A stretch of 64,000 bases of DNA from Ruminococcus flavefaciens (GTDB taxonomy: Bacteria > Bacillota > Clostridia > Oscillospirales > Ruminococcaceae). Each line of letters begins with the position of its first letter. The stretch's first letter is position 1. The stretch covers positions 1,290,594-1,354,593 of the forward strand of contig JAMPAU010000001.1 in assembly GCA_023667045.1 (NCBI GenBank), read 5' to 3'. The position numbers were made by a program, and so were the translations under genes. Positions 36,956 through 45,698 of this stretch are shown one piece after another. A model generated the notes under the pieces. That model did not search any database. It was not told where the DNA came from and saw nothing but the letters and a program-made list of their open reading frames with translations.

Positions 36956-39037
36956 ATGAAACGAAAAATGATTGGTATAACGGCAGGTTATATATCGGGA
37001 TTGTTTTTCGTTTCATTTTTTACAAGTGCATGGCAGTTGGCAATTCCGGCTGTTGCCTTTCTGATTTATATTGCTATCGGCAGACTGAAAAAATTTTCCG
37101 TCAGTGATTTTGCGATAGTTTCAATGTCCTTTGCGGTGGCTTTTATGGTTGGCGAACTGTACACCCGTTATGTCTATGAAGATACTGTTAAATACAGCGG
37201 TTCTTCAGGAAGCTTTTCCGGCACAGTACAGAGTTATGACCTTTATGACAACGACAAGGCACGGTATATTCTAAAGAGCAAAATAAACAATAACCGTTCG
37301 GCGAAAATATCCTTTTACAGCAGTGACCTTGACGTTAAATACGGCGACCGCATAAGCCTTGAAAACTGCACCTTTGAAAAAATTTCGGGGGATTATCTTT
37401 TTGACAGTGAAAACTATTACAAGCCGGAGGGGATTTTTCTTTCAGCAGAAAAGGCAGACGGCATAACGGTTGATAGGCTTAATAAAAACAGAGTTAAAAA
37501 TTTCCTCATGGAGTACAGGGAAAGAATTATTTCGGATTTCCGTATTGCTCTCGGCGACGAATGCGGGGGCTTTCTTTCCGGAATGGTTTTCGGTGAAAAG
37601 AGTTTCCTCGACAGCAAAGTGAAAAACTCTCTCTACCGGACAGGCATAGGTCACATAATGGCTGTTTCGGGACTGCATATATCTGTTATGGCTTTATTTG
37701 TGATGTATCTGCTGAAACGCTTACGTCTTAAAAGGTTTATGTCATTTATTATTGTAAATATCTTCATGGGACTTATGGTGACTATGGCTGAAAGTCCTGT
37801 TTCGGCGGTGAGGGCGTTGATAATGTTTGACGTTTCGTACTCGGCTGGGCTTTTCAGACGACGTAGTGATACTTTCAATTCGCTTGCCATAGCGGTACTT
37901 ATTATATGCCTATTGAATCCGTATGTCATATACAGTCAAGGATTTATTCTTTCGGTCGGCGGAACTTTCGGCATAGGAGTTTTTGCACCATATATGGTTA
38001 AGAATCTTCATGGGAAAAGACTTTCACAGAGAATTTTGAAAAATTTCCTTGCAATGCTCTGCACTACTCTTTTCATAATGCCACTGAGTATGCTTTACTT
38101 TGATGAAGTATCTGTTATATCTCCGGTGACGAATATAATTATAGTACCTCTGTGTACCGTATGCATGATTATGGGAATGCTCTATGTGCTGACAGGCGGA
38201 CTTCTGCCGTTTCTAGAAATAATCGGCGGAATAATAAAGATAATTCTTTTTATATCCGGAAAAATTTCAGATATGAGTTTTTCATATATATCATGCGGAG
38301 GGGAATTTTCTGCCAAGATTGCACTTATATGTGTGGTAGCCGTTGTAATGGTCAGAATATCAACCGGAAACAGAAAGTACATATCACTGGCTGTAGCCGT
38401 ATCTGTGGCGGTAACTTTTATGTGTTCGGAAGTGTATATGAGTTCCAGATATGATAGGTTTACAGTGGCAGTGACAGGCAGAAACAATAGTGCTTCCGTG
38501 ATAGTATCGTATCATGACAGCAGTTATGTTATCGACCTCGATAATTACAGAAATCCCGAATATGTCAGTAAGTATCTTTCCGATAATAATATAAAGAGTG
38601 TTGAGTATATAATTCTGCACGGCAGTGTGCAGTCGCTTTATCCATCGTATGTCAGCGAACTTTATTCAGTTAAAGTCAATAACTGGCTTGCTTACGGAAA
38701 CACAGCACCATGCGGAAATACTGACATATTGCTTTTTGATGACGACGGCTATGAAATAAAAACGTCTGATTACAGTATTACGTATTCCGGCGGTATTCTG
38801 AGAATAGTCTATAAAGGCTCTGAGATGACTTTTGTTTCTGCAAAGAGTGAAGTTCCGGAAAACAGAGGACTTACTGTATTTTATGGCAGAATTACAAAAG
38901 ATACTGAAATGCAGTGTGACGGCTACAGTATATATCTTGATGAAAAAGAGTCTGCTCAGTATGAATATTCCGGAATGAATAACTTTAAAGCAGAATTTTC
39001 CGCAAAAGGAGAGTTCAGAATATCAAACTTGAAATGA
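36956..39037 (+). CDS. comEC: ComEC/Rec2-like DNA uptake channel protein
   Basis: 693 residues: N-terminal DUF4131-like part, then the competence domain with many membrane helices (GIGHIMAVSGLHISVMALF is the hallmark, ~225-243). ComEC forms the channel for single-stranded DNA in natural competence. The C-terminal region (~500-693) sits where the metallo-beta-lactamase domain should be but has no HxHxDH motif, so the nuclease activity appears lost. Upstream of holA, as in many Firmicutes. Confidence 0.82.
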   Translation: MKRKMIGITAGYISGLFFVSFFTSAWQLAIPAVAFLIYIAIGRLKKFSVSDFAIVSMSFAVAFMVGELYTRYVYEDTVKYSGSSGSFSGTVQSYDLYDNDKARYILKSKINNNRSAKISFYSSDLDVKYGDRISLENCTFEKISGDYLFDSENYYKPEGIFLSAEKADGITVDRLNKNRVKNFLMEYRERIISDFRIALGDECGGFLSGMVFGEKSFLDSKVKNSLYRTGIGHIMAVSGLHISVMALFVMYLLKRLRLKRFMSFIIVNIFMGLMVTMAESPVSAVRALIMFDVSYSAGLFRRRSDTFNSLAIAVLIICLLNPYVIYSQGFILSVGGTFGIGVFAPYMVKNLHGKRLSQRILKNFLAMLCTTLFIMPLSMLYFDEVSVISPVTNIIIVPLCTVCMIMGMLYVLTGGLLPFLEIIGGIIKIILFISGKISDMSFSYISCGGEFSAKIALICVVAVVMVRISTGNRKYISLAVAVSVAVTFMCSEVYMSSRYDRFTVAVTGRNNSASVIVSYHDSSYVIDLDNYRNPEYVSKYLSDNNIKSVEYIILHGSVQSLYPSYVSELYSVKVNNWLAYGNTAPCGNTDILLFDDDGYEIKTSDYSITYSGGILRIVYKGSEMTFVSAKSEVPENRGLTVFYGRITKDTEMQCDGYSIYLDEKESAQYEYSGMNNFKAEFSAKGEFRISNLK

Positions 39038-39049
39038 AGTGATTTTTTT

Positions 39050-40111
39050 ATGCCACAGGCAGACGAAAAAACAATTATGGCACGTCTTAAAAAAGGCGAG
39101 CTTGATAACCTTTACTATATTTATGGTCAGAATGTAACGGGTGTACAGAGTATTACACGGCAGATTATAAAGTCGGCAGTCAGCGGTAATGAGGACTTCG
39201 CACTTACAAGACTTAGCGGAAAAAAGCTTGATTTTTCTGAACTGTATGACATGATACAGATGATGCCCATGATGTCGGAATATAACTGTATTCTGATAAA
39301 CGACTACAACTGTGAAAAGCCCCGTGAGGAAATGCGTGGACAGACTGCCGATACCCTCAATAAAAAACTGATTGAAACTATAAAAGATGTTCCACCTTAT
39401 ACTGTGGTGATATTCAATGTCACCGGATTTGAAGTAAAAACCAAAAAAGGCAAGATTACCGACAAAAACAAAAAGCTTGCGGACTTTTGTGCTAAAAACG
39501 GCACTCTGTGCGAAATGAGAGTTTTGTCGCTGTCAGAAATGACAGGGTTTATTATGGCGAGAGTTTCAGAATCGGGTGGAAGAATTTCACAGAATAATGC
39601 ACGGGAACTTGCCGATATGTGCCAGTGTGATATTCTGACAGTCGAAAACGAAACTGACAAGCTGTGTGCATACGCACAGGGCAGAGAGATTACACGTGAT
39701 ATGCTTGATTTGCTTGTACACAGGCAGAGCAGTGTGACTGTCTTTCAGCTTGCCGACGCTGTAGCATCTTTCAACAGACAGCTTGCCTTTAATGCACTCG
39801 GCGAACTGATGACCGATAAAAATAACCGTGGCAGTGTTCTTGCCAATATAACAAACTCTTTTCTTGATATGTACAGAGCTTCATGTGCGAAAAATTCCGG
39901 CAGGGGCATTCCAGACGTAATGGGCGACTATTCTTATGTATGGGAGTTCAGAGTAAAAAACGCTTTTAGGGACAGCTCACGCATGAGTACAGCAAGAATA
40001 CGTGCCTGTGTTAAAATTCTGCGTGATACGGCTGTACAGCTTAACTCTACGGCTGTTGACGAGAAGGTTATTCTGGAGCAGGCTATCACTAAAATGCTTA
40101 TGACTAAATAA
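39050..40111 (+). CDS. holA: DNA polymerase III delta subunit
   Basis: 353 residues beginning with the HolA pattern LKKGELDNLYYIYGQN; AAA-like clamp-loader fold with a helical C-terminus (QLADAVASFNRQLAF). Delta opens the beta clamp. comEC-holA adjacency is the usual Firmicutes arrangement. Confidence 0.92.
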   Translation: MPQADEKTIMARLKKGELDNLYYIYGQNVTGVQSITRQIIKSAVSGNEDFALTRLSGKKLDFSELYDMIQMMPMMSEYNCILINDYNCEKPREEMRGQTADTLNKKLIETIKDVPPYTVVIFNVTGFEVKTKKGKITDKNKKLADFCAKNGTLCEMRVLSLSEMTGFIMARVSESGGRISQNNARELADMCQCDILTVENETDKLCAYAQGREITRDMLDLLVHRQSSVTVFQLADAVASFNRQLAFNALGELMTDKNNRGSVLANITNSFLDMYRASCAKNSGRGIPDVMGDYSYVWEFRVKNAFRDSSRMSTARIRACVKILRDTAVQLNSTAVDEKVILEQAITKMLMTK

Positions 40112-40121
40112 CGGAGGCATT

Positions 40122-40712
40122 ATGTTAAAGATTAATGAGGCGATAATAGTTGAGGGAAAATATGACAAGATAAAGCTCTCGTCAGTGGTTGACGGCGTTA
40201 TAATAGTAACCAACGGTTTCCGGATTTTCAAAGATGCCGAAAAACTCGCCCTTATACGTTACTATGCCGAAAAGACAGGCATAATAATACTTACTGATTC
40301 GGACAGTGCTGGACGTAAAATACGTGGCTATATAAAGGGTGCAGTGAAAAAAGGCAGGATAATAAACGTATATATACCGGATATTTTCGGTAAGGAAAAA
40401 CGCAAGGAAAAGCCTTCGGCGGAGGGCAAACTGGGCGTTGAGGGCATAGATGTTGAAACGCTTGTATCTGCCTTTGAGAAGTCCAGAGTGTGTGCCTCAG
40501 AGAGTACACGCCGTAATGATATAACAAAGGCAACACTGTATGAGTTGGGTTTATCCGGCGGAAAGGACAGCAGTTATCTGAGGGAAAAGCTACAGAAAAG
40601 TCTCGGCTTGCCGTCGCTGATGTCGGCGAGTTCTCTGCTGGAAGTACTAAATACTATGATGGACAGCAGGGAACTTTCAGAGTATATGAAAAAGACAGGA
40701 GGTAAGGAATGA
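40122..40712 (+). CDS. rnmV: Ribonuclease M5 (Toprim)
   Basis: 196 residues. The Toprim motif IIVEGKYDK at the N-terminus and ILTDSDSAGRKIR give the catalytic Glu and DxD; PDIF and EGIDVE follow as in RNase M5, which matures 5S rRNA. Overlaps the MBOAT gene by ATGA. Confidence 0.88.
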   Translation: MLKINEAIIVEGKYDKIKLSSVVDGVIIVTNGFRIFKDAEKLALIRYYAEKTGIIILTDSDSAGRKIRGYIKGAVKKGRIINVYIPDIFGKEKRKEKPSAEGKLGVEGIDVETLVSAFEKSRVCASESTRRNDITKATLYELGLSGGKDSSYLREKLQKSLGLPSLMSASSLLEVLNTMMDSRELSEYMKKTGGKE

Positions 40713-42088
40713 CATACAGCAGTCTGTTTTTTATATACGGATTTCTTCCGGTGTCACTGCTGATTTACCGGATTGCTCCGGCAAAATTCAAAAATGCTTC
40801 ACTTTTTCTGCTGAGTGTGGTTTTCTGTATGCTGAAAAGCCTGTGGTTTGCGGGATTCATGATTGTATATACTTTTATAAATTACCTTGCCGGACTTTTT
40901 ATAGGCAAGTTCCGCAATAAAAAAGTACTTTCAGCCGTGCCGTTGTCTTTCGGGATTATTGCCGATATGCTTGTTTTTTTTATGTTCAGAACAGAAACAG
41001 CCGACGACCTAAAAAACATACTGCACATACCGGAGGATTTTTTCCCTTTGGGTATATCATTTGCAACGCTTACGGCAATCAGCTATCTTGTTGACATCTA
41101 TAAAAAGCGTATGCGTCCGGAGTTTAACTTTGTAAAGTTCACACTGTATATGATGATGTTTCCGAAAATAATAATAGGACCTGTAATACGCTACAATACT
41201 TTCAGAAGAATGCTGAACGACCGCAAAACAAATCTCGGCGATATTGGCACAGGTCTGACGATTTTTGTCAAGGGGCTTGTCAAGAAAGTAATCGCCGGAG
41301 ATACCATGTATATGCTTTATACGGCAGTATCAAGCGTTGATGTATGGCAGATGTCCGCCGTAAACGCATGGCTCGGAATGACAGCATATTTACTAAGCCT
41401 GTATTTTACACTTTCGGGGGTTGCAGATATGGGCGTGGGAGTAGGGTATTGTTTCGGGTTCAGATTTCCACAGAGTTTCAACTATCCTGTTTTCAGCACA
41501 AAACTGCGTGACTTTGCATCAAACTGGCACGTCCAGATAATATACTGGTTCAGACGGTATATGTCCAGACCTCTGTGTGAACTGGGAAAAAGCCGTATCT
41601 ATAAGAAGATAATTTTTATATCGGCATGGTGTGCTGTAGGTCTGTGGTATAGGTTTGACGCTAACGGTCTTATATGGGGCTTTATGATAGGTCTTTCTGT
41701 TGTGCTTGAAAAGTATATAAGGCATTTCAGACTGCTTAAAGTTACCGGAATAATCTATACGTATGTGATAACAATAATATGTACAGTTTTTTTGTCCGGC
41801 GAGAATATAATACAGTCTTTTAACTATCTTCTTGTCATGCTCGGCGGAAATAAAATATTTGCGGATTCGCTTACATTCTATCTTCTGAAATACTACATAG
41901 TGCTATTGCTTCTGTGTATGTATTTTTCGACAAGCCTTTTCAGAAATATGCTTATGCGTTCCGGTAAAAATCACTTTAAGACTGTTATTTCTGTGCTGTC
42001 TCCGGCAGTAACTGTTATACTGCTTATTGTATGTACGGCACTTATTTCCTATAGCGGAAGTTCTGAAATGACGATGATGAGATTATAG
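40709..42088 (+). CDS. MBOAT O-acyltransferase (AlgI-like) with altered active site
   Basis: 459 residues, about ten membrane helices. YFTLSGVADMGVGVGYCFGF and FNYPVFSTKLRDFASNWH are the AlgI/DltB landmarks. These proteins transfer acyl groups across the membrane to extracellular polymers. The invariant catalytic histidine of the GLWHG motif is Tyr314 here (GLWYRF), so activity is doubtful or altered; His274 remains. It is paired with a DHHW protein, the usual extracytoplasmic partner. GGAGG lies upstream. Confidence 0.82.
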   Translation: MTYSSLFFIYGFLPVSLLIYRIAPAKFKNASLFLLSVVFCMLKSLWFAGFMIVYTFINYLAGLFIGKFRNKKVLSAVPLSFGIIADMLVFFMFRTETADDLKNILHIPEDFFPLGISFATLTAISYLVDIYKKRMRPEFNFVKFTLYMMMFPKIIIGPVIRYNTFRRMLNDRKTNLGDIGTGLTIFVKGLVKKVIAGDTMYMLYTAVSSVDVWQMSAVNAWLGMTAYLLSLYFTLSGVADMGVGVGYCFGFRFPQSFNYPVFSTKLRDFASNWHVQIIYWFRRYMSRPLCELGKSRIYKKIIFISAWCAVGLWYRFDANGLIWGFMIGLSVVLEKYIRHFRLLKVTGIIYTYVITIICTVFLSGENIIQSFNYLLVMLGGNKIFADSLTFYLLKYYIVLLLLCMYFSTSLFRNMLMRSGKNHFKTVISVLSPAVTVILLIVCTALISYSGSSEMTMMRL

Positions 42089-42102
42089 TAAAGGAGCAGG
42101 CT

Positions 42103-43239
42103 ATGAAAATATCCGAAATATCCGGTAAGATAACAGCGGTGGCAGTGTCGTCATTCATGTCTGCCATGCTTATACTTACAGTAACCGGAAAAAAAGAAGA
42201 TGTATCTCTGAGCGAAAACCGCCCGCTTACTGCTTTTCCGGAAATTTCCTTTTCGTCACTCGCTGACGGCAGTTACGGAAAACAGCTCAGTGCATACTTT
42301 ACAGACCATTTTTTTTCACGTGAAAAGTGGGTTTCAGCACAGGCACGTATAGAGTCCGGTATGTGCGAAAAGACAGTAAACGGCATTTATATAAGTGATG
42401 ATATGCTCCTTGATTCAGAAATATCTGAACGCCGTATATCAAAGAAAAATACAGACGCTGTAAATGAATTTTTCAGAAAATACACCGGAACAGTATACTT
42501 TACAGCTTTGCCGACTTCTTCCGGAGTATACGGCGATATACTGCCGGAGTATCTTCTTTCAAATCCCGAAAAAAAACAGATAGATACTCTCTATGACAGG
42601 CTCGACAACAGCATAAGAAAAACTGATACTTACAATATACTTAAAATGCTTAATGACAATTATATTTATTACCGCAATGATTCAAAGCTTACAAGTTATG
42701 GTGCTTATTACGTCTACAGAACAATAATTCAGAAACTGGGTTTTCAGCCGTCTTCATATGACAAATACACGATAAAGCACATTACAAGCGATTTCAGAGG
42801 CAATCTATACAGCAGGTGTCTTTATAACGGCACAAAGTCCGATATACTGGATATTTACAGTTATTCCGGTGGTGCGGAAGTAACCGGCTGTACGGCTTAC
42901 AGCAACAGCGGAATGACCTACAGAAAAACTCTGAATGATGAAAGTTTTCTGGAAAGCGGTGATATGTACAGAATGTATCTCGGCAATGAAGAACCTTTTA
43001 TCAGAATAAAAACCTCTGTCAACAATGAAAAGAAACTGCTTCTGATAAAAGACAGCTATGCAGACTGCTTTATACAGTTTCTTATACAGCATTACAGCGA
43101 AATCGCCGTAATATCTCCGGAGTATATGGAAAAACCTCTGAGCAGTTTTATAAATCCCGATAACTATGAGCAGACTTTGTTTCTTTTCGGTATAGACAGC
43201 ATGGACAATGAAAACTTATTTAATATGCTTAACAAATAA
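42103..43239 (+). CDS. DHHW-family (AlgX/AlgJ-like) extracytoplasmic protein
   Basis: 378 residues: one N-terminal membrane segment (~8-28), then a domain with YFTDHFFSREKW (the DHHW-type box) and KDSYADCFIQFL, which corresponds to the SGNH-like block of AlgJ/AlgX relatives. These proteins act with MBOAT acyltransferases in O-acetylation of cell-surface polysaccharide. It starts 15 bp after the MBOAT gene. Confidence 0.82.
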   Translation: MKISEISGKITAVAVSSFMSAMLILTVTGKKEDVSLSENRPLTAFPEISFSSLADGSYGKQLSAYFTDHFFSREKWVSAQARIESGMCEKTVNGIYISDDMLLDSEISERRISKKNTDAVNEFFRKYTGTVYFTALPTSSGVYGDILPEYLLSNPEKKQIDTLYDRLDNSIRKTDTYNILKMLNDNYIYYRNDSKLTSYGAYYVYRTIIQKLGFQPSSYDKYTIKHITSDFRGNLYSRCLYNGTKSDILDIYSYSGGAEVTGCTAYSNSGMTYRKTLNDESFLESGDMYRMYLGNEEPFIRIKTSVNNEKKLLLIKDSYADCFIQFLIQHYSEIAVISPEYMEKPLSSFINPDNYEQTLFLFGIDSMDNENLFNMLNK

Positions 43240-43258
43240 TGAAAGGACAGTGATTATC

Positions 43259-44020
43259 ATGAAAGCTCTTGTAACAGGTGCTACCTCCGGCATTGGCAGG
43301 TGCATTGCGGAAAATCTCCACAGGCGTGGAGTACAGCTTGTTCTTACCGGAAGAAATGAAAAAATGCTGAAAAAACTACAGAGAGATTTCGGCAAAGATA
43401 CGGAAATTATCAAGGCTGAACTCTCCGACAGAAAAGAAGTATTTAGGGTTTATGATTTCTGTAAGGACAAGAATATTGATATTCTCGTAAATAATGCCGG
43501 ATACGGAATTTTCGGCAGATTCGACCAGACAGACCTTGACGACGAATTATCTATGATTGACGTGAATATAACCGCACTTCATATACTGACAAAGCTTTTT
43601 CTGCGTGACTTCAAAAAACGTGACAGCGGTTATATACTCAATGTTGCCTCTGTTGCCGGATTCATGACAGGACCTCTTTTATCTTCATACTATGCTTCAA
43701 AGAATTACGTCATAAGACTTTCTTCGGCTATATACGAGGAACTCCGCCGAGAACACTCAAACGTTAAAATAACTGTTCTCTGTCCCGGACCAGTAAACAC
43801 GAACTTCAATAACCGTGCCGGAGTGAGTTTCAGCGTCAAGCCTGTATCTCCGGACTATGTGGCAGGATATGCACTTGAAAGGCTATTTAAGGGAAAATTT
43901 TTTGCTGTGCCGTCTCTCACAGCTAAATTCTGTGCAGTGGGACAGCGTTTTGTGCCGGAGAGAATTTTATCAGCTATAACCTATAACGTTCAGAAAGCCA
44001 AGAAAAAGGACAGCGTATGA
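43259..44020 (+). CDS. Short-chain dehydrogenase/reductase
   Basis: 253 residues from ATG 43259, with GAAAGGA upstream. The nucleotide motif TGATSGIG at 6-13, NNAGYG, and the catalytic Ser...YYASK are intact, so it should be an active NAD(P)-dependent oxidoreductase. Resembles the DltE/YqjQ group. Substrate unknown. Overlaps the next gene by ATGA. Confidence 0.9.
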   Translation: MKALVTGATSGIGRCIAENLHRRGVQLVLTGRNEKMLKKLQRDFGKDTEIIKAELSDRKEVFRVYDFCKDKNIDILVNNAGYGIFGRFDQTDLDDELSMIDVNITALHILTKLFLRDFKKRDSGYILNVASVAGFMTGPLLSSYYASKNYVIRLSSAIYEELRREHSNVKITVLCPGPVNTNFNNRAGVSFSVKPVSPDYVAGYALERLFKGKFFAVPSLTAKFCAVGQRFVPERILSAITYNVQKAKKKDSV

Positions 44021-44556
44021 GAGATATAAGTTACCGTGTGGCACTGGGCGGTATAGTTTCGGCTCTGTGTCTGACCGCTATGTTTTTTGCCGGAATTATG
44101 CCTATGCTTTATTTACTCCTGCCGATGATTGCAGGAGTGCTTATGATGATAATTGCCGTTGAAGTTAATACCGGTTGGGCGTGGCTTACCTATATATCTG
44201 TGGGACTGCTTTCACTTTTTATAACGTTTGACAAGGAAGCGGCACTGATTTTTATAATGCTTTTTGGACACTATCCGATTATTAAATTCTATATAGACAG
44301 AATAAAAACAAATTTACTCCGCCGGATAATAAAGTTTGCTATATTCAATGTATGCGTTGTTACTTATTTCTTTGTGACTGTCTATATTTTTGGTCTCGAC
44401 CAGATGCTTGAGGAATTTGACGAGATAGGCAAGTACGGCGGTTATGTCATGTTGGGACTATGCAATGTTATTTTCGTGCTGTATGATATAAACCTTGACG
44501 CTTGCCACCATATGTACAGGACAAAGCTTATGCCGAGATTCAGAAGAAAAAAATAA
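44017..44556 (+). CDS. Small polytopic membrane protein
   Basis: 179 residues, about five membrane helices and a basic C-terminus (RFRRKK). General character resembles ECF S-component-like or DUF2232-like proteins but no signature is decisive. Co-translated with the SDR gene by an ATGA overlap and ends at a terminator. Confidence 0.7.
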   Translation: MRDISYRVALGGIVSALCLTAMFFAGIMPMLYLLLPMIAGVLMMIIAVEVNTGWAWLTYISVGLLSLFITFDKEAALIFIMLFGHYPIIKFYIDRIKTNLLRRIIKFAIFNVCVVTYFFVTVYIFGLDQMLEEFDEIGKYGGYVMLGLCNVIFVLYDINLDACHHMYRTKLMPRFRRKK

Positions 44557-44557
44557 G

Positions 44558-44584
44558 ACTGCACTATTATGTGCAGTTTTTTTT
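44558..44584 (+). terminator. Rho-independent terminator
   Basis: ACTGCAC (44558-44564) pairs with GTGCAGT (44571-44577), followed by T8. Ends the long alaS-to-membrane-protein stretch. Confidence 0.88.
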
Positions 44585-44604
44585 GTTGCATGGAGATAAC
44601 AGTA

Positions 44605-44651
44605 TTGACTTTTGATTATAGTTAGTGTATACTAATATTAGTTAATACTAA
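44605..44651 (+). promoter_or_regulatory. Promoter with two tandem palindromic operators
   Basis: TTGACT 44605-44610, 17-nt spacer, TATACT 44628-44633. Two copies of TTAGTnnnnACTAA lie at 44622-44635 (covering the -10) and 44638-44651, centres 16 bp apart. A dimeric repressor binding both is the natural reading; the pattern is reminiscent of DtxR-family metal-regulator sites, which is inference. Confidence 0.7.
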
Positions 44652-44669
44652 CAAAAGGAGAATAATAAA

Positions 44670-44957
44670 ATGAGCGTAGTAATTATTGGCGGTAACGACT
44701 GCATGGTAAGGCAGTACAAGGAAATATGCAAGCAGTACAAGTGTACGGCGAAAGTCTTCACGCATATGAAAACAAACCTTAAAAAGCAGATAGGCAGTCC
44801 GGACTTGCTTGTTATGTTTACAGGCACAATGTCTCACAAAATGGCTCGCTGTGCCGTGAGTGAAACAAAAGGTCTTCCGGTAAGAGTAGAGCGGTCGCAT
44901 TCCGGCTCGGCTTCCGCACTGAAGAATATTCTTGAAACACATATGAATAGAATTTAA
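44670..44957 (+). CDS. DUF2325 protein
   Basis: 95 residues with AAAGGAG upstream. VVIIGGNDCMVRQYKEIC and MFTGTMSHKMAR are typical of DUF2325, a small Rossmann-like family often found with metal-uptake genes. The promoter is covered by two palindromes. The 3' third of the gene is repeated in decayed form at 45009-45112, together with the terminator it now lacks. Confidence 0.82.
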   Translation: MSVVIIGGNDCMVRQYKEICKQYKCTAKVFTHMKTNLKKQIGSPDLLVMFTGTMSHKMARCAVSETKGLPVRVERSHSGSASALKNILETHMNRI

Positions 44958-45008
44958 AAAAGTCCTGTATTTAAATTATGAAAATCGCTTGAAAAATAAT
45001 TTTGTAAT

Positions 45009-45112
45009 GTGAGATAAATAAAGGGTCTGCCGATAAGAGCGGAGAGGTCGCATTTCGCACTGAAGAATATTCTTAAAACATATATTAATAGTATTAAAAA
45101 AAGTCCTGCTTG
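45009..45112 (+). pseudogene. Decayed duplicate of the DUF2325 3' end
   Basis: The stretch from about 45020 (AAGGGTCTGCCGATAAGAGC) to 45109 matches 44868-44968 of the intact gene, with substitutions and a deletion of roughly 15 bp after GGTCGCAT, and keeps the shared GAAGAATATTCTT and the AAAAAAGTCCTG tail. It has no start codon or ribosome site. Confidence 0.8.
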
Positions 45113-45126
45113 TTAGGATTTTTTTA
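45099..45126 (+). terminator. Terminator carried with the DUF2325 fragment
   Basis: AAGTCCT pairs with AGGATTT (one G-U), followed by T-rich DNA. The intact gene has only the left arm of this hairpin at its own end. Confidence 0.7.
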
Positions 45127-45194
45127 TTTACAATATAATTAAGTTTTTAAATAATTGCAACATAAATACTTATATGATAAAATTTTTTGATTGT

Positions 45195-45243
45195 AAGGGT
45201 GAAAATTTCTCTAAAAACCGCATTTTAGAAACTTTTTCACCTT
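45195..45243. repeat. Imperfect inverted repeat, ~21-bp arms
   Basis: AAGGGTGAAAATTTCTC at 45195-45211, continuing to 45216, is complementary, with three bulges, to 45223-45243; the loop is ACCGCA. No T-run follows and no gene lies on either side within 180 bp. Could be a remnant of a mobile repeat or a regulatory RNA hairpin. Confidence 0.5.
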
Positions 45244-45384
45244 ATAATATATATTATGCGAATATATTTTAAAATATTTGTGATAATTTTAATTTTCATA
45301 AAAATCCGATAGAAAGGCAAAAAAAGCGTTTACAATCCAGAACAGATATTATATAGATTGTTTCTGAATTTTTGGTGAAAACTC

Positions 45385-45413
45385 TTGAAATTTATGTGAA
45401 AAATTGTTATAAT
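45385..45413 (+). promoter_or_regulatory. Sigma-A promoter
   Basis: TTGAAA 45385-45390, 17-nt spacer, TATAAT 45408-45413. It now reads first through the lipoprotein gene fragment and then the intact copy. The stretch 45127-45384 holds nothing else that I recognise. Confidence 0.7.
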
Positions 45414-45428
45414 TTAACTATCATCATA

Positions 45429-45685
45429 AAGGGGAGACATTGTGTTTCTTAAAAAAAGAGACGGTATTGGTGCTGACAGCTTGAGGTCGGGCGGAAGAAA
45501 TCCGAGACGTACAAAAGCCCGAGCAGAAACTTATATTTATTATTACGCATGATAATTATTCAGAGGAGGAAATACATTACATCTCTTTAATCACTACGGA
45601 CGGCAAACGCCTGTCAGTGCCGAACTATATTTTAGGTGAACACAGCAAGATGTCTGCTAACTGGGCAGAAAAATTAATAAAATTT
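45429..45685 (+). pseudogene. Truncated duplicate of the following lipoprotein gene
   Basis: This segment repeats 45686-45955: ribosome site AAGGGG, start (GTG at 45442 instead of ATG), then matching sequence with a 14-bp deletion in the signal-peptide region that shifts the frame and leads to a TGA after about 36 codons. Long identical stretches such as CGAGACGTACAAAAGCCCGA remain. The copy stops near 45680, directly before the intact gene's ribosome site. Confidence 0.85.
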
Positions 45686-45698
45686 AAGGGGAAATATT

